This document shows, piece by piece, positions 15,288 to 23,011 of a stretch of 34,066 nt of DNA. Every line of letters begins with the position of its first letter. The first letter of the stretch is position 1. The position numbers and the translations under genes were made by a program. A model generated the notes under the pieces. The model was not told the DNA's origin. It did no database searches and worked only from the letters and a program-made list of their open reading frames with translations. Source of the DNA: Patescibacteria group bacterium (GTDB lineage: Bacteria > Patescibacteriota > WWE3 > 0-14-0-20-40-13); the NCBI GenBank assembly GCA_018896215.1, contig JAHINB010000003.1:67776-101841 (forward strand), read 5' to 3'.

Positions 15288-16748
15288 CTAATGCTTGTGG
15301 ATGATTTGGTTTACCGAGGCTTCTTTAAATTGAGGATCGAACAAAAATCCATAGTTTTTGCCAGCTGGAGCGTTATCTACAAAATTCTTTTCCAACTTTA
15401 ACTTTTTAACCTTAGTTTCAAAAAGCGGGCGAAGCTCTGATTTTTTAGGATCTCGTAGAAACTCTTTAAGATGGTCTTCGGAATCCCAAATGGCAATTTT
15501 GTCTCCGACTTTAAATCTCCCGGCGAAAACAAAAGCTCCGTAGATAATATCTCCCGATGGTAAATTAAAAATAGCTACAATTTCGGCTCGACCTTTAATC
15601 TTTTCCTCTTCTAGCTCCAACATGCCTTGGAGAGCGCCTGTTAACTCCTCGATTAATTCGTAAATTATATGGTAGGTTCTAACAATTGTTTTGCGGGATT
15701 TGGCAAAAAATTCCACATCCGAAAGATAGTCAACATTGAATCCCATAACAATGCCACCTGCGGAGCTTGCAAGCAGAATATCTCCCTGGGTAATGCTTCC
15801 CACCCCAGCATAAAGTAAATTTACCTGCGACTCGGTGTTTGTTAATTTAGCGATTGAATACTGTAGCGCTTCCAGGGTTCCTTGGGTATCTGCTTTTAAC
15901 ACCAAATTTAGTATCTTAATATTTTTATCCAGCTCTTTTTTTTGAGAAATTTCAACAGACTCGGAGTTGGTTTTTTGGTGGGATAAGATGGAGCCTACTT
16001 GGGGTACAGATTTAAATCCCAAGATTTCCACTGGGGTTGCAGGACCTGCCTCTTTTACTGGCTTTCCGTTAAAACCGATTAGAGCCTTAACTTTGCATTC
16101 GGTATCAAAGGAAAAAATGGTATCCCCAACAGAAAGAGTCCCCTTTTTAACAATTACCGAAGCTAGCGGTCCCCGTCTTTTATCCAAAAGAGATTCAATT
16201 ACAACCCCCTCAAAATCATTTTGGCTAAGATCCTCGACCTTTTCCATTTCCCAGGTTAATACGATTGTTTCAAGAAGATCCGTAATACCTTTGTTCTCTT
16301 TTGCCGAAAGAGGCACCGCTACAGTATCCCCCCCATATCCTTCTAGCAACAGCTCTTTTTCGGCCAAATCTTTCTTAATTTTTTCCAGAGAGACACCGGG
16401 CAAGTCCGTTTTTGTAAGAGCGACAATTATAGGAACTTGCGAAGCTTTAGCGTGTAAAATTGCCTCAATTGTTTGGGGCTTTACTCCCTCGTTTGTTGCC
16501 ACAACTAAAATTATAATGTCAGCAACCTTGCCACCGCGAGCTCGCATTTGGGTAAACGCCTCGTGTCCTGGGGTATCAATAAAGGTTAAAAGATTATCTT
16601 TGTAGGTTACTTGGTAGGCGCTAACATGTTGTGTGATTCCTCCAAACTCCTTTTTTGCCACATTTGTTTTGCGGATAGCGTCCAGCAGGGTTGTTTTACC
16701 ATGGTCAACATGCCCCATAATTGTGATCACAGGCGGTCTTTTTTGCAT
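15288..16748 (-). CDS. infB: Translation initiation factor IF-2, short form
   Basis: 486 residues. The G domain begins at once: G1 GHVDHGKT (12-19), G3 DTPGH (58-62) and G4 TKTD (112-115), where most IF-2 proteins have NKxD. Domain II, the linker domain and the C-terminal fMet-tRNA-binding domain follow. The long N-terminal region of E. coli IF-2 (about 400 residues) is absent. IF-2 is a GTPase that brings fMet-tRNA to the 30S subunit and promotes subunit joining. It follows nusA by 14 bases in the usual nusA-infB order. With many leaderless messages in this genome, IF-2 would be important for start selection, which is inference. Confidence 0.96.
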   Translation of the reverse strand: MQKRPPVITIMGHVDHGKTTLLDAIRKTNVAKKEFGGITQHVSAYQVTYKDNLLTFIDTPGHEAFTQMRARGGKVADIIILVVATNEGVKPQTIEAILHAKASQVPIIVALTKTDLPGVSLEKIKKDLAEKELLLEGYGGDTVAVPLSAKENKGITDLLETIVLTWEMEKVEDLSQNDFEGVVIESLLDKRRGPLASVIVKKGTLSVGDTIFSFDTECKVKALIGFNGKPVKEAGPATPVEILGFKSVPQVGSILSHQKTNSESVEISQKKELDKNIKILNLVLKADTQGTLEALQYSIAKLTNTESQVNLLYAGVGSITQGDILLASSAGGIVMGFNVDYLSDVEFFAKSRKTIVRTYHIIYELIEELTGALQGMLELEEEKIKGRAEIVAIFNLPSGDIIYGAFVFAGRFKVGDKIAIWDSEDHLKEFLRDPKKSELRPLFETKVKKLKLEKNFVDNAPAGKNYGFLFDPQFKEASVNQIIHKH

Positions 16749-16762
16749 TTTTCTTAAGGGAA

Positions 16763-17854
16763 TTACTCCTTAGCTTTCGGTTTAGTTTTAATAGACTTCT
16801 TTTTTAGGGGTTTTTTCTTAGCAGGTTTTGCTTTTTTTGCGATTTTCTTTTTTGCAACTTTTTTTTCTTTAGTTTTTTCTTTAGGCGCAACCTCCTCTTT
16901 TTTATGGGCTCCTTTTATATCTATTTTCCACCCTGTAAGTTTTGCTGCCAATCTAACATTTTGACCATCGCGACCAATAGCAAGCGAGAGCTGGTCCTCT
17001 CCAACTTCAATTGTGGCAGTTTTAGTTTCTATATCAAGAAGGACATCTTTAACTTTGGCGGGGGCTAAACTTGCGGCTACAAACCTTTCTTTATTAGAAG
17101 AAAAGGGAATAACATCTATCTTTTCGTCTCCTATTTCGGCAATTACATTGGTAACTCGAACACCTTTTTGTCCTACGCAAGAACCAACAGGGTCGATTTT
17201 TTCGGAATTTGATGATACTGCCATTTTTGTTCTTGACCCAGCTTCCCGGGCTATTGCCTCTATCTTTACGGTATTGGATGGAATCTCTGGCACCTCTAGC
17301 GCAAAAAGCTCCGAGATAAATTTGGGATCGGATCGGGAGAGAATAATCTCCTCGCCTTTTGGTCCCTCGGATATTTCTTTGACTAAAACTTTTAGCCTTT
17401 GATTAATATAGTAGCGCTCCTGCGGAATTTGCTCCATTTGTGGCAATACACCTTGAGCCTTACCTAAGTCAATAATAGAAGTGCCTCTTTCCATCCTAAA
17501 AATATGACCTGCTACAATGGATCCAATTTTTTTACGATACTCTTCCATAACAGCATCTTTTTCTTCCTCTCTAATTTTTTGCAATATTACCTGTTTTGCG
17601 GTTTGCGCTGCAATTCTCCCAAATCCTGGGGGAGTTATATCTTGGAGTGTGTTGTCCTCTAACATTTTATAAATTCTGGTTTCGCCACTTTCTCTATCTA
17701 CTTCGGTAGTTAAATCAATACTGGCTGTCTCGGGAAAATCTTTTTTATAGGCCGCAATTACCGCTATTTTTATGGCATCCAAAACAGAATCGGGAGAGAT
17801 TCCCCTCTCGGAGCAAACTTGGTTTAAGGCCGATGAAAATTCGGTTATTGGCAT
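16763..17854 (-). CDS. nusA: Transcription termination/antitermination factor NusA
   Basis: 363 residues. The N-terminal RNA-polymerase-binding domain covers about 1-125, followed by an S1 domain (GSIVAGHIFRMERG onward), then KH1 (DPVGSCVGQKGVRVTNV) and KH2 with GRDGQNVRLA. From about residue 320 the protein ends in a lysine/proline-rich tail, replacing the acidic repeats of E. coli NusA. It binds RNA polymerase and nascent RNA and controls pausing and termination. First gene of nusA-infB. A possible Shine-Dalgarno AAGGA lies 7-8 bases before the ATG, in contrast to the leaderless genes nearby. Confidence 0.95.
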   Translation of the reverse strand: MPITEFSSALNQVCSERGISPDSVLDAIKIAVIAAYKKDFPETASIDLTTEVDRESGETRIYKMLEDNTLQDITPPGFGRIAAQTAKQVILQKIREEEKDAVMEEYRKKIGSIVAGHIFRMERGTSIIDLGKAQGVLPQMEQIPQERYYINQRLKVLVKEISEGPKGEEIILSRSDPKFISELFALEVPEIPSNTVKIEAIAREAGSRTKMAVSSNSEKIDPVGSCVGQKGVRVTNVIAEIGDEKIDVIPFSSNKERFVAASLAPAKVKDVLLDIETKTATIEVGEDQLSLAIGRDGQNVRLAAKLTGWKIDIKGAHKKEEVAPKEKTKEKKVAKKKIAKKAKPAKKKPLKKKSIKTKPKAKE

Positions 17855-17976
17855 AGATTAAATCCTTAAAATTTACTTAAATACAGCGGTAGTCTAACAA
17901 AATATATCCCCACGCGCAAGAACCACAAAAGTATAGATACCCGTCCATATATCATCTTGCCAGAGGTGCAGTATTT

Positions 17977-17985
17977 TGATAAATT
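17977..17985 (+). promoter_or_regulatory. Extended -10 promoter of the thioredoxin-like operon, leaderless spacing
   Basis: TGATAAATT, six bases (AGGCAG), then ATG at 17992. The rest of the 137-base gap to nusA shows no other clear feature. Confidence 0.55.
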
Positions 17986-17991
17986 AGGCAG

Positions 17992-18366
17992 ATGAAATTT
18001 AGCTCAATTGTAACTCCAATTGTGGCAATTGCCCTTTTTGTTGGGATATTCCTGCTGCTTCAAGCAAATCGTCCTAAACTTCCATCATCCGATAAGGTAA
18101 TCTTGTATTTTGGAAACACTTGTCCCCATTGTAGGGATGTGGAAGAATATATTACCGAGAATAAAATAAAAGAAAAGGTAGATATAGAGGAAAAAGAGGT
18201 TTACCAAGATAAAATCAACTCTGCCGAATTGGCTTTAGTCGCGTTATCTTGTAACATTGCAAGTGACCAAATCTTTGTGCCGTTTATGTACGCAGAGGGG
18301 AAATGTCTGGTTGGGGTGGAGGAAATAAAACAACTGCTAAATAGTAAGGCGGGATTAGTAAATTAA
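17992..18366 (+). CDS. Membrane-anchored thioredoxin/glutaredoxin-like protein
   Basis: 124 residues. Residues about 7-25 form a signal-anchor helix. A small thioredoxin-fold domain follows with active site CPHC in FGNTCPHCRDVE, and a cis-Pro-like loop at IFVPFMYAEGKCLVG. The length and the single short domain resemble glutaredoxin-like proteins rather than full DsbA. It probably shuttles thiol/disulfide electrons on the outer face of the membrane. It is the first gene of three: the next encodes a membrane protein with a CPVC motif 30 bases downstream. CxxC motifs in both suggest an electron-transfer pair, which is inference. An additional cysteine pair (in ALSCNIA and GKCLVG) may be structural. 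Confidence 0.82.
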   Translation: MKFSSIVTPIVAIALFVGIFLLLQANRPKLPSSDKVILYFGNTCPHCRDVEEYITENKIKEKVDIEEKEVYQDKINSAELALVALSCNIASDQIFVPFMYAEGKCLVGVEEIKQLLNSKAGLVN

Positions 18367-18396
18367 CCTATTAGTTTAAAATTAGAAATTTTTGTT

Positions 18397-18912
18397 ATGA
18401 CGTTTAAACCGTTATCGACTCTTCTCACAGTAATCACTTTACTAGCAACAATCAAATCCTCCGCTCTTGCTGTTTGTCCTGTTTGCACGGTAGCGGTTGG
18501 AGCAGGGGTCGGGCTGTCCCGCTATTTTGGAGTTGATGATTTAATCTCGGGAGTTTGGGTTGGAGCATTAATTGTCTCTATGTCTCTGTGGGTTGTAGAG
18601 GCGCTTGCCAAAAGAAAAATCCGATACAAATTCCTTCCAATGGTTGTTTTTTTGATAACATTTGCGTTTACCGTTTTTCCTTTACAGTACACTGGGATTG
18701 TCGGTCACCCAGACAACAAATTGTTTGGTGTTGACAAATTGTTGCTTGGGATATTTCTTGGAGCGATTTTATTTTTGGGCGGAGTGTTGCTAGATAAGAT
18801 TTTGCGCAAAATTAATCAAAACAAAATTTTCTTTTATTATCAAAAAGTAATTGTCCCAGTAACTCTTTTACTTATTGCAAGTGTTGTCATATACTTGGTC
18901 ACACATGGATAA
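18397..18912 (+). CDS. Polytopic membrane protein with N-terminal CPVC motif
   Basis: 171 residues with about five hydrophobic helices: a signal-like first segment (about 8-26), then helices near 49-67, 77-96, 108-128 and 150-168. Right after the first segment comes AVCPVCTVAVGAGVGLSRYFGVDD, whose CPVC cysteines would sit at the outer membrane face. I recall similar proteins in Patescibacteria and some archaea but know of no established function. A redox partner for the thioredoxin-like protein encoded just before it is the most economical idea. It is not a recognisable DsbB, VKOR or CcdA. Its stop overlaps the next gene's start by eight bases. Confidence 0.65.
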   Translation: MTFKPLSTLLTVITLLATIKSSALAVCPVCTVAVGAGVGLSRYFGVDDLISGVWVGALIVSMSLWVVEALAKRKIRYKFLPMVVFLITFAFTVFPLQYTGIVGHPDNKLFGVDKLLLGIFLGAILFLGGVLLDKILRKINQNKIFFYYQKVIVPVTLLLIASVVIYLVTHG

Positions 18913-19447
18913 AGAAATTCAATCCTTTTTAGATAAAATTAAAAAATTAGAAAAAAGCGAAAAACTAGACCTATCCTCGGGCGAAGATTTGTCTATTGGG
19001 ATAATGAATTTAATTAGTTTAGAGGAACATTTGTTTTTTTCATGGGGAAAAACAAAAGCCAAAAAATATCTTGAAATTTTAAATGATGTCAGAAGCATGC
19101 GAAAGGATCTTTTAAAAAGAATTATCAAGGATTATGAAGGCGAAGTTTGGTGCATGAGTAAGCATTTGTTGGCGGCAAGTATGCGACTCATCGAGGTGGG
19201 GACAAAAATGTTGTCCAAAGGAGGTGAAAAAGAAGCCGAAGAAATGTTTAAAAAAGCTTACGATCTATACTCTCTTTTTTGGGGTCTAAATTTAAATTTA
19301 GTAGACACAAAAAACCTTAAAGCGGATGATGAAAAAAAGCTCAATTTTCTTTCTGAAAATATAAATGAAAATTATGTTAAAAAAGTAAGTATTTTTGATA
19401 AATTAGGCGCTATCGTTAAAAGCGCGGTAGATTGCTGTAAAGAGTAA
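18905..19447 (+). CDS. Helical cytoplasmic protein of unknown function, Cys-Cys tail
   Basis: 180 residues from the ATG at 18905, which overlaps the end of the preceding gene (ATGGATAA); an earlier in-frame ATG at 18875 would overlap more and is less likely. The protein is almost wholly alpha-helical and charged, has no membrane segment and ends in VDCCKE. I do not recognise a domain. Conservation of the operon with two CxxC proteins suggests that the terminal cysteine pair may matter, but this is only context. The overall shape recalls helical-bundle adaptor proteins. Confidence 0.65.
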   Translation: MDKEIQSFLDKIKKLEKSEKLDLSSGEDLSIGIMNLISLEEHLFFSWGKTKAKKYLEILNDVRSMRKDLLKRIIKDYEGEVWCMSKHLLAASMRLIEVGTKMLSKGGEKEAEEMFKKAYDLYSLFWGLNLNLVDTKNLKADDEKKLNFLSENINENYVKKVSIFDKLGAIVKSAVDCCKE

Positions 19448-19465
19448 TTCCTCAAAAAATATCTA

Positions 19466-19494
19466 TTGACTCTTGGTATTTTTGGTTCTTAAAT
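19466..19494 (+). promoter_or_regulatory. Sigma-70-type promoter of the lysine-peptide unit
   Basis: TTGACT (-35), a 17-base spacer and TTAAAT (-10). A start near 19501 gives a leader of about 54 bases, unlike the leaderless genes elsewhere in the window. Confidence 0.6.
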
Positions 19495-19554
19495 TTAATC
19501 ATTGAGAATGGATTAATTTTGAGTCTCAAATATTGTTTGAGGAGGTGAGTAATT

Positions 19555-19605
19555 GTGGCTGCAAAGAAAAAGAAAACAAAGAAAGCAAAGAAGGGCAAAA
19601 AGTAA
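19555..19605 (+). CDS. 16-residue lysine-rich peptide with a strong Shine-Dalgarno site
   Basis: GTG at 19555 opens MAAKKKKTKKAKKGKK, in which 10 of 16 residues are lysine, then TAA. GGAGGTGA lies six bases before the start, the strongest ribosome-binding site in the window. The frame has its own promoter upstream and a clear intrinsic terminator 25 bases after the stop, so it forms a separate mono-gene unit of about 170 nt. The sequence resembles lysine-rich histone-H1-like tails. It may bind nucleic acid or ribosomes, or the RNA itself may be the product with the peptide as a by-product. Expression level and role are unknown. Confidence 0.6.
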   Translation: MAAKKKKTKKAKKGKK

Positions 19606-19630
19606 CCACTTTCCAAAAATGCCCCCTAAG

Positions 19631-19671
19631 GAAAGCGGTGCATGTTTAAAATGTCGCCGCTTTCTTTTTTT
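19631..19671 (+). terminator. Intrinsic terminator of the lysine-peptide unit
   Basis: GAAAGCGG (19631-19638) pairs with CCGCTTTC (19657-19664), with some extra pairing inside, and seven T residues follow. It is the best intrinsic terminator in the window. Confidence 0.85.
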
Positions 19672-19688
19672 GTGGATATGATTTAGAC

Positions 19689-19720
19689 TTAACTCCAATT
19701 AATAGGAGTTAAATTTTTTT
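19689..19720 (+). promoter_or_regulatory. Hairpin with T-run just before the SIMPL gene; its 3' arm holds the ribosome site
   Basis: TTAACTCC pairs with GGAGTTAA across an eight-base loop, then seven T residues run to 19720, two bases before the ATG at 19723. The 3' arm contains the only Shine-Dalgarno-like sequence (GGAG). It may be a terminator, an attenuator, or a structure that hides the ribosome site. Confidence 0.5.
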
Positions 19721-19722
19721 CT

Positions 19723-20481
19723 ATGTTTAAAATTATGTTTCCCATGAGAACCGTAATGTCTCGTCTTTTTATTATTGGCTTAATCCTTCTGACTTTCTAT
19801 TTTTTTCCTTGGAAGAATATTAATTGGGGTCGTGTAACCTTTAATGCTCAACAAAGCATTGCGGTAACAGGAACCTCCGAATTAAAAGTTTCCAATCAAA
19901 CCGCTTCTTTTTCTGCGGGAGTTACTGCCTACAATGACAATAAAGAAATTGCTATTAAAGGGGTTAACGACAAAATTGCCAGCATTATAGGCGCTGTAAA
20001 ATCTTTTGGAGTTTTGGAAGAAGATATTAAAACCCAAAGTTTAAGCATTTATCAAAATTCCGATTATGTTTATGAAGGCGATCGCCAAAAGCAAAAACCA
20101 GGGCAATGGAATGTAAGTAACACCATCGAAATTAATTTGAAAGATATTTCCAAAGCCTCCGATTTGGCAACACTTTTAGCCTCAACTGGGGCAACCAATG
20201 TTTATGGTCCCAATTTTTCGTTGGATGACAAGAAAACTAGAGATACCGAAAAGACACTGCTTAGTGAAGCAATTGCGGATGCAAGGAGTAAAGCGGAAAT
20301 AATTGCTAAATCTGCAGGTAAAACGCTGGGTGGAATTGTCACAGTCTCCGAAAGCGGTTCTTACTCTCCCTCTCCGCTTTATAGAATGGATAGTGGTATA
20401 GGTGGTGGTGGGGGAGCGCCAGTAGAACCCGGATCGTCTACCATCCAAAAAACAGTTTATGTAACCTTTGAGCTTAAATAA
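19723..20481 (+). CDS. SIMPL (DUF541) domain protein, membrane-anchored
   Basis: 252 residues. A hydrophobic segment at about 13-29 anchors the protein, and the rest matches the SIMPL/DUF541 fold: SIAVTGTSELKVSNQTASF at the start, FGVLEEDIKTQSLSIYQ in the middle and AIADARSKAEIIAKSAGKTLG toward the end. These proteins occur in the periplasm or on the surface of many bacteria (for example BP26/Omp28 in Brucella) and can form channel-like oligomers; function is not settled. A glycine-rich stretch lies near the C-terminus (GIGGGGGAP). The next gene starts eight bases downstream and is likely cotranscribed. Confidence 0.88.
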   Translation: MFKIMFPMRTVMSRLFIIGLILLTFYFFPWKNINWGRVTFNAQQSIAVTGTSELKVSNQTASFSAGVTAYNDNKEIAIKGVNDKIASIIGAVKSFGVLEEDIKTQSLSIYQNSDYVYEGDRQKQKPGQWNVSNTIEINLKDISKASDLATLLASTGATNVYGPNFSLDDKKTRDTEKTLLSEAIADARSKAEIIAKSAGKTLGGIVTVSESGSYSPSPLYRMDSGIGGGGGAPVEPGSSTIQKTVYVTFELK

Positions 20482-20489
20482 GGCTTCGC

Positions 20490-21530
20490 ATGAAAAGGAT
20501 AGCAATCTTAACTGGAGAAGCAGGTCAAGGTCACTTGTCAGCCGCCCGAGCGTGGAGTTCGTGGGCAAAAGATTGGGGGTTTAAATGTACCATTGTTGAT
20601 GTTCTCCCTCGTGTAAATGAAGTCTATAAAATAACAAGCAAGTCTCCTAAAAGCTACGAATCCTTGTTTAAAATTTTAAAACAGCCGGTACTTTCGAGAA
20701 TCATGGTAGAGGGAATGATGTTGGAGGTAAAAAGAAAGCTTCGCCGTCAAGAGGTACATTTAGACGATTTTGATATTGTGATCTCTACCCACCCACTAAT
20801 TCATCCAAAATGTCGTGGCAAAAAAATTTTATTGCTACTTGATCCTGTTGTTCATACTTCATATCTAGTAAAACCGTTTTTAGATTATTATGTTGCCTAT
20901 TGGAAACAAGCTTATGATAGAGCAATAAATTTTGGAATGTCCAAAGATAAAGTGGTTTTTTTGGGATCGTTAGCCCGCGAAAGTTTTTACAAAAATATTA
21001 AAGTAGCTAAAGACCCTCACCAGATCTTAGTTATTGCTGGAGGAGAGTGGATAGAAAAATCAAAAAAATATTTAGACACAATAAGAGATGTTTTTGGCGG
21101 GACTAAATACCGTTTTGTTTTTGTTTGTGGAAAGAACCAAGAATTTTTGGAAAAATATAAGCAAAAATACGCGGATTGTAGCAATATGGAGTTTATTGGA
21201 TGGGCAGGGGAGCAGGAGATGGCAAAGCTTATGAAGGAATCTTTGTATAGTTTAACCTTCTCCATTGGATCACAGGTTACTTGTGAGCTTGGGTTATCGC
21301 AGACTTTTGTGTTTATCGCGGGTTACATTCCCGGTCAGGAGGATGAATATAAAAATATTATTAGCGAGAAAGGAGTGGGAATTTTACTGCACGGAAAAGC
21401 TCAAGAGAAAATAATGGAATTAAAGCACATTTTAACAACTTCAAAAGTCAACGAAGAAAATCTTAAAGAATGGAAAGAGGAACTTGTAAAAGCCCCAGAA
21501 AATATTAGAAAATTTCTTCAGAACATCTAA
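20490..21530 (+). CDS. GT-B glycosyltransferase, MGDG-synthase/MurG-like
   Basis: 346 residues. The N-terminal loop GEAGQGHLSAA (9-19) matches the glycine-rich sugar-acceptor loop of the GT28 group (MurG, MGDG synthase, UgtP). A two-domain GT-B layout is evident, with VVFLGSLARE near the domain hinge and a C-terminal nucleotide-sugar region around SIGSQVTCELGLSQTFVFI. Such enzymes transfer a sugar from a UDP donor to a lipid or lipid-linked acceptor on the inner face of the membrane. The acceptor here is unknown. It is translationally coupled (TAATG) to a secreted glycosidase-like protein, so the pair may make and trim a surface glycolipid or glycan. Confidence 0.75.
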   Translation: MKRIAILTGEAGQGHLSAARAWSSWAKDWGFKCTIVDVLPRVNEVYKITSKSPKSYESLFKILKQPVLSRIMVEGMMLEVKRKLRRQEVHLDDFDIVISTHPLIHPKCRGKKILLLLDPVVHTSYLVKPFLDYYVAYWKQAYDRAINFGMSKDKVVFLGSLARESFYKNIKVAKDPHQILVIAGGEWIEKSKKYLDTIRDVFGGTKYRFVFVCGKNQEFLEKYKQKYADCSNMEFIGWAGEQEMAKLMKESLYSLTFSIGSQVTCELGLSQTFVFIAGYIPGQEDEYKNIISEKGVGILLHGKAQEKIMELKHILTTSKVNEENLKEWKEELVKAPENIRKFLQNI

Positions 21531-22534
21531 TGCCAAGACCCATTCTAATCGCAGGAATTATATTTTTATTGGTTTGCAAGATGACTAAAGAATCCTGCGC
21601 TCAAGAAGGGAACATTTCTTACGGAGTTAATTTTAGCTCTAAATACGCCCAAAACGATTTAAATTTAAATTGGAGGGAAACTTATCTTAAAATTCTTGAT
21701 GATTTAGAGGTTAAAAAATTAAGGTTAATGGCGTATTGGGACGAAATAGAAAAGGAAGAGGGAGTTTACGATTTTTCCGATCTGGATTTCCAAATTACCG
21801 AAGCGCAAAAAAGAGGCGTGGAGGTAATCTTGGTTTTAGGAAGAAAGGTTCCCCGCTGGCCCGAGTGTCACGACCCAGCGTTTCTTAGTTCCAAAACCAG
21901 CGAGGATGTTAAAGACCAACTGCTAAATTTGCTTACGGAGGAAGTAAACCACTTTAAAAGTTTCTCAAATATCACAACTTACCAAGTAGAAAACGAGCCG
22001 TTTTTTCCCTTTGGCAAATGTTCAAGATTAATTGCAAATCCGATCTTCGTTAAAAAAGAAATAGATCTAGTAAAAAAACTCGATCCCTCTCGTTCCGTTT
22101 TAATTCAAGACAGTGGAGAAATTGGAATCTGGCCAATAACAGCAAGACTTGGAGATATCTTAGGAATTTCTCTGTATCGGCATGTAGTCTTCACACTTCC
22201 AATTCTAAATAAGGGTTTTTATGTGACCTACCCGTTCTCCCCAAGTTGGTATTTGGCCAAAGCCAAATTTTTTAGAATTAATCCCAATGATATTATTATC
22301 ACCGAGTTACAGGGAGAGCCTTGGGGAACCAAGCCGGCTTTGCAAATGTCTCCGGAAGAAATTAATAAAACCATGAGTCCGGATAAATTTGTGGAAATTG
22401 TCAAGTACGCCCAAGATTCTAAAATAACCACCCAGTATTTTTGGGGCGTGGAATGGTGGTATAGGGAATATCTAAACGGCAATCCCTTTTACTGGATCAC
22501 TGCAAAGCAACTTTTTAAGACAAGTAGTCTCTAA
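21530..22534 (+). CDS. Secreted clan GH-A glycoside-hydrolase-like protein
   Basis: 334 residues; the ATG overlaps the stop of the glycosyltransferase gene by one base. Residues 1-24 form a signal peptide (IAGIIFLLVC core, then SCAQ). The barrel has LRLMAYWDEIEKEEGVYDF, a strand-2 pattern common in GH-A enzymes, then YQVENEPFF with Glu156 as probable acid/base and IIITELQGEPW with Glu259 as nucleophile. Both catalytic residues are present. Substrate and family number are not assignable by eye. It is a distant relative of the 399-residue protein at 13987, sharing the NEP and ITE layout only. The 3' end is 12 bases from the convergent vapC-like gene. Confidence 0.75.
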   Translation: MPRPILIAGIIFLLVCKMTKESCAQEGNISYGVNFSSKYAQNDLNLNWRETYLKILDDLEVKKLRLMAYWDEIEKEEGVYDFSDLDFQITEAQKRGVEVILVLGRKVPRWPECHDPAFLSSKTSEDVKDQLLNLLTEEVNHFKSFSNITTYQVENEPFFPFGKCSRLIANPIFVKKEIDLVKKLDPSRSVLIQDSGEIGIWPITARLGDILGISLYRHVVFTLPILNKGFYVTYPFSPSWYLAKAKFFRINPNDIIITELQGEPWGTKPALQMSPEEINKTMSPDKFVEIVKYAQDSKITTQYFWGVEWWYREYLNGNPFYWITAKQLFKTSSL

Positions 22535-22546
22535 GTTTATTAATTT

Positions 22547-23011
22547 TTAATTACGAATTATGTTGAAAGTTAGAGATACTTTGGTAAGTGGTAAAATTGG
22601 TATTTCCTTAAATTTTAATAAATCTTTATCGTTGGTAATAAAAACATCAAACTCTCCAATAACAGCAGATGCCAAATGAATTGAATCGGGAGTAGAAAAT
22701 CCATACTCTGCCCTAATACTACCTGCCTTTAGTGCAACTTCTTTAGTTAGATCAATAATCCGCAAAAACAATGGTGAGCAGTCTAGCGAACTATAAATCG
22801 CTAAAATCTCCTTGTTCTTTGTTTTAAATATTGGAGGTGTTATTTCGGAAAACAAAATTGCCGAACACCCAATTACAGCATTCTCCTGTTCCGCAACATT
22901 AAAAATTGTTGTGGTGTAAGGAGAAAATTCTTTATTGTTTTCGAAGTGGTAAATAAAGATACTCGAATCTAGGTAGAGGTTTTTACCTTTTATTCCAGGT
23001 TTTTCTTTCAT
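22547..23011 (-). CDS. PIN-domain toxin, VapC-like
   Basis: 154 residues. The acidic residues of a PIN nuclease are in place: D15 in YLDSSIFIYHF, E56 in LFSEITPP, D109 in STPDSIHLA and D128 in FITNDKDLL. The family cuts RNA, often tRNA or rRNA, with Mg2+. It overlaps the preceding antitoxin gene by 29 bases, the usual VapBC arrangement with the antitoxin first. The N-terminus has a short basic extension (MKEKPGIKGK) before the first strand. The overlap and domain pair make a toxin-antitoxin role likely. Target is unknown. Confidence 0.88.
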   Translation of the reverse strand: MKEKPGIKGKNLYLDSSIFIYHFENNKEFSPYTTTIFNVAEQENAVIGCSAILFSEITPPIFKTKNKEILAIYSSLDCSPLFLRIIDLTKEVALKAGSIRAEYGFSTPDSIHLASAVIGEFDVFITNDKDLLKFKEIPILPLTKVSLTFNIIRN

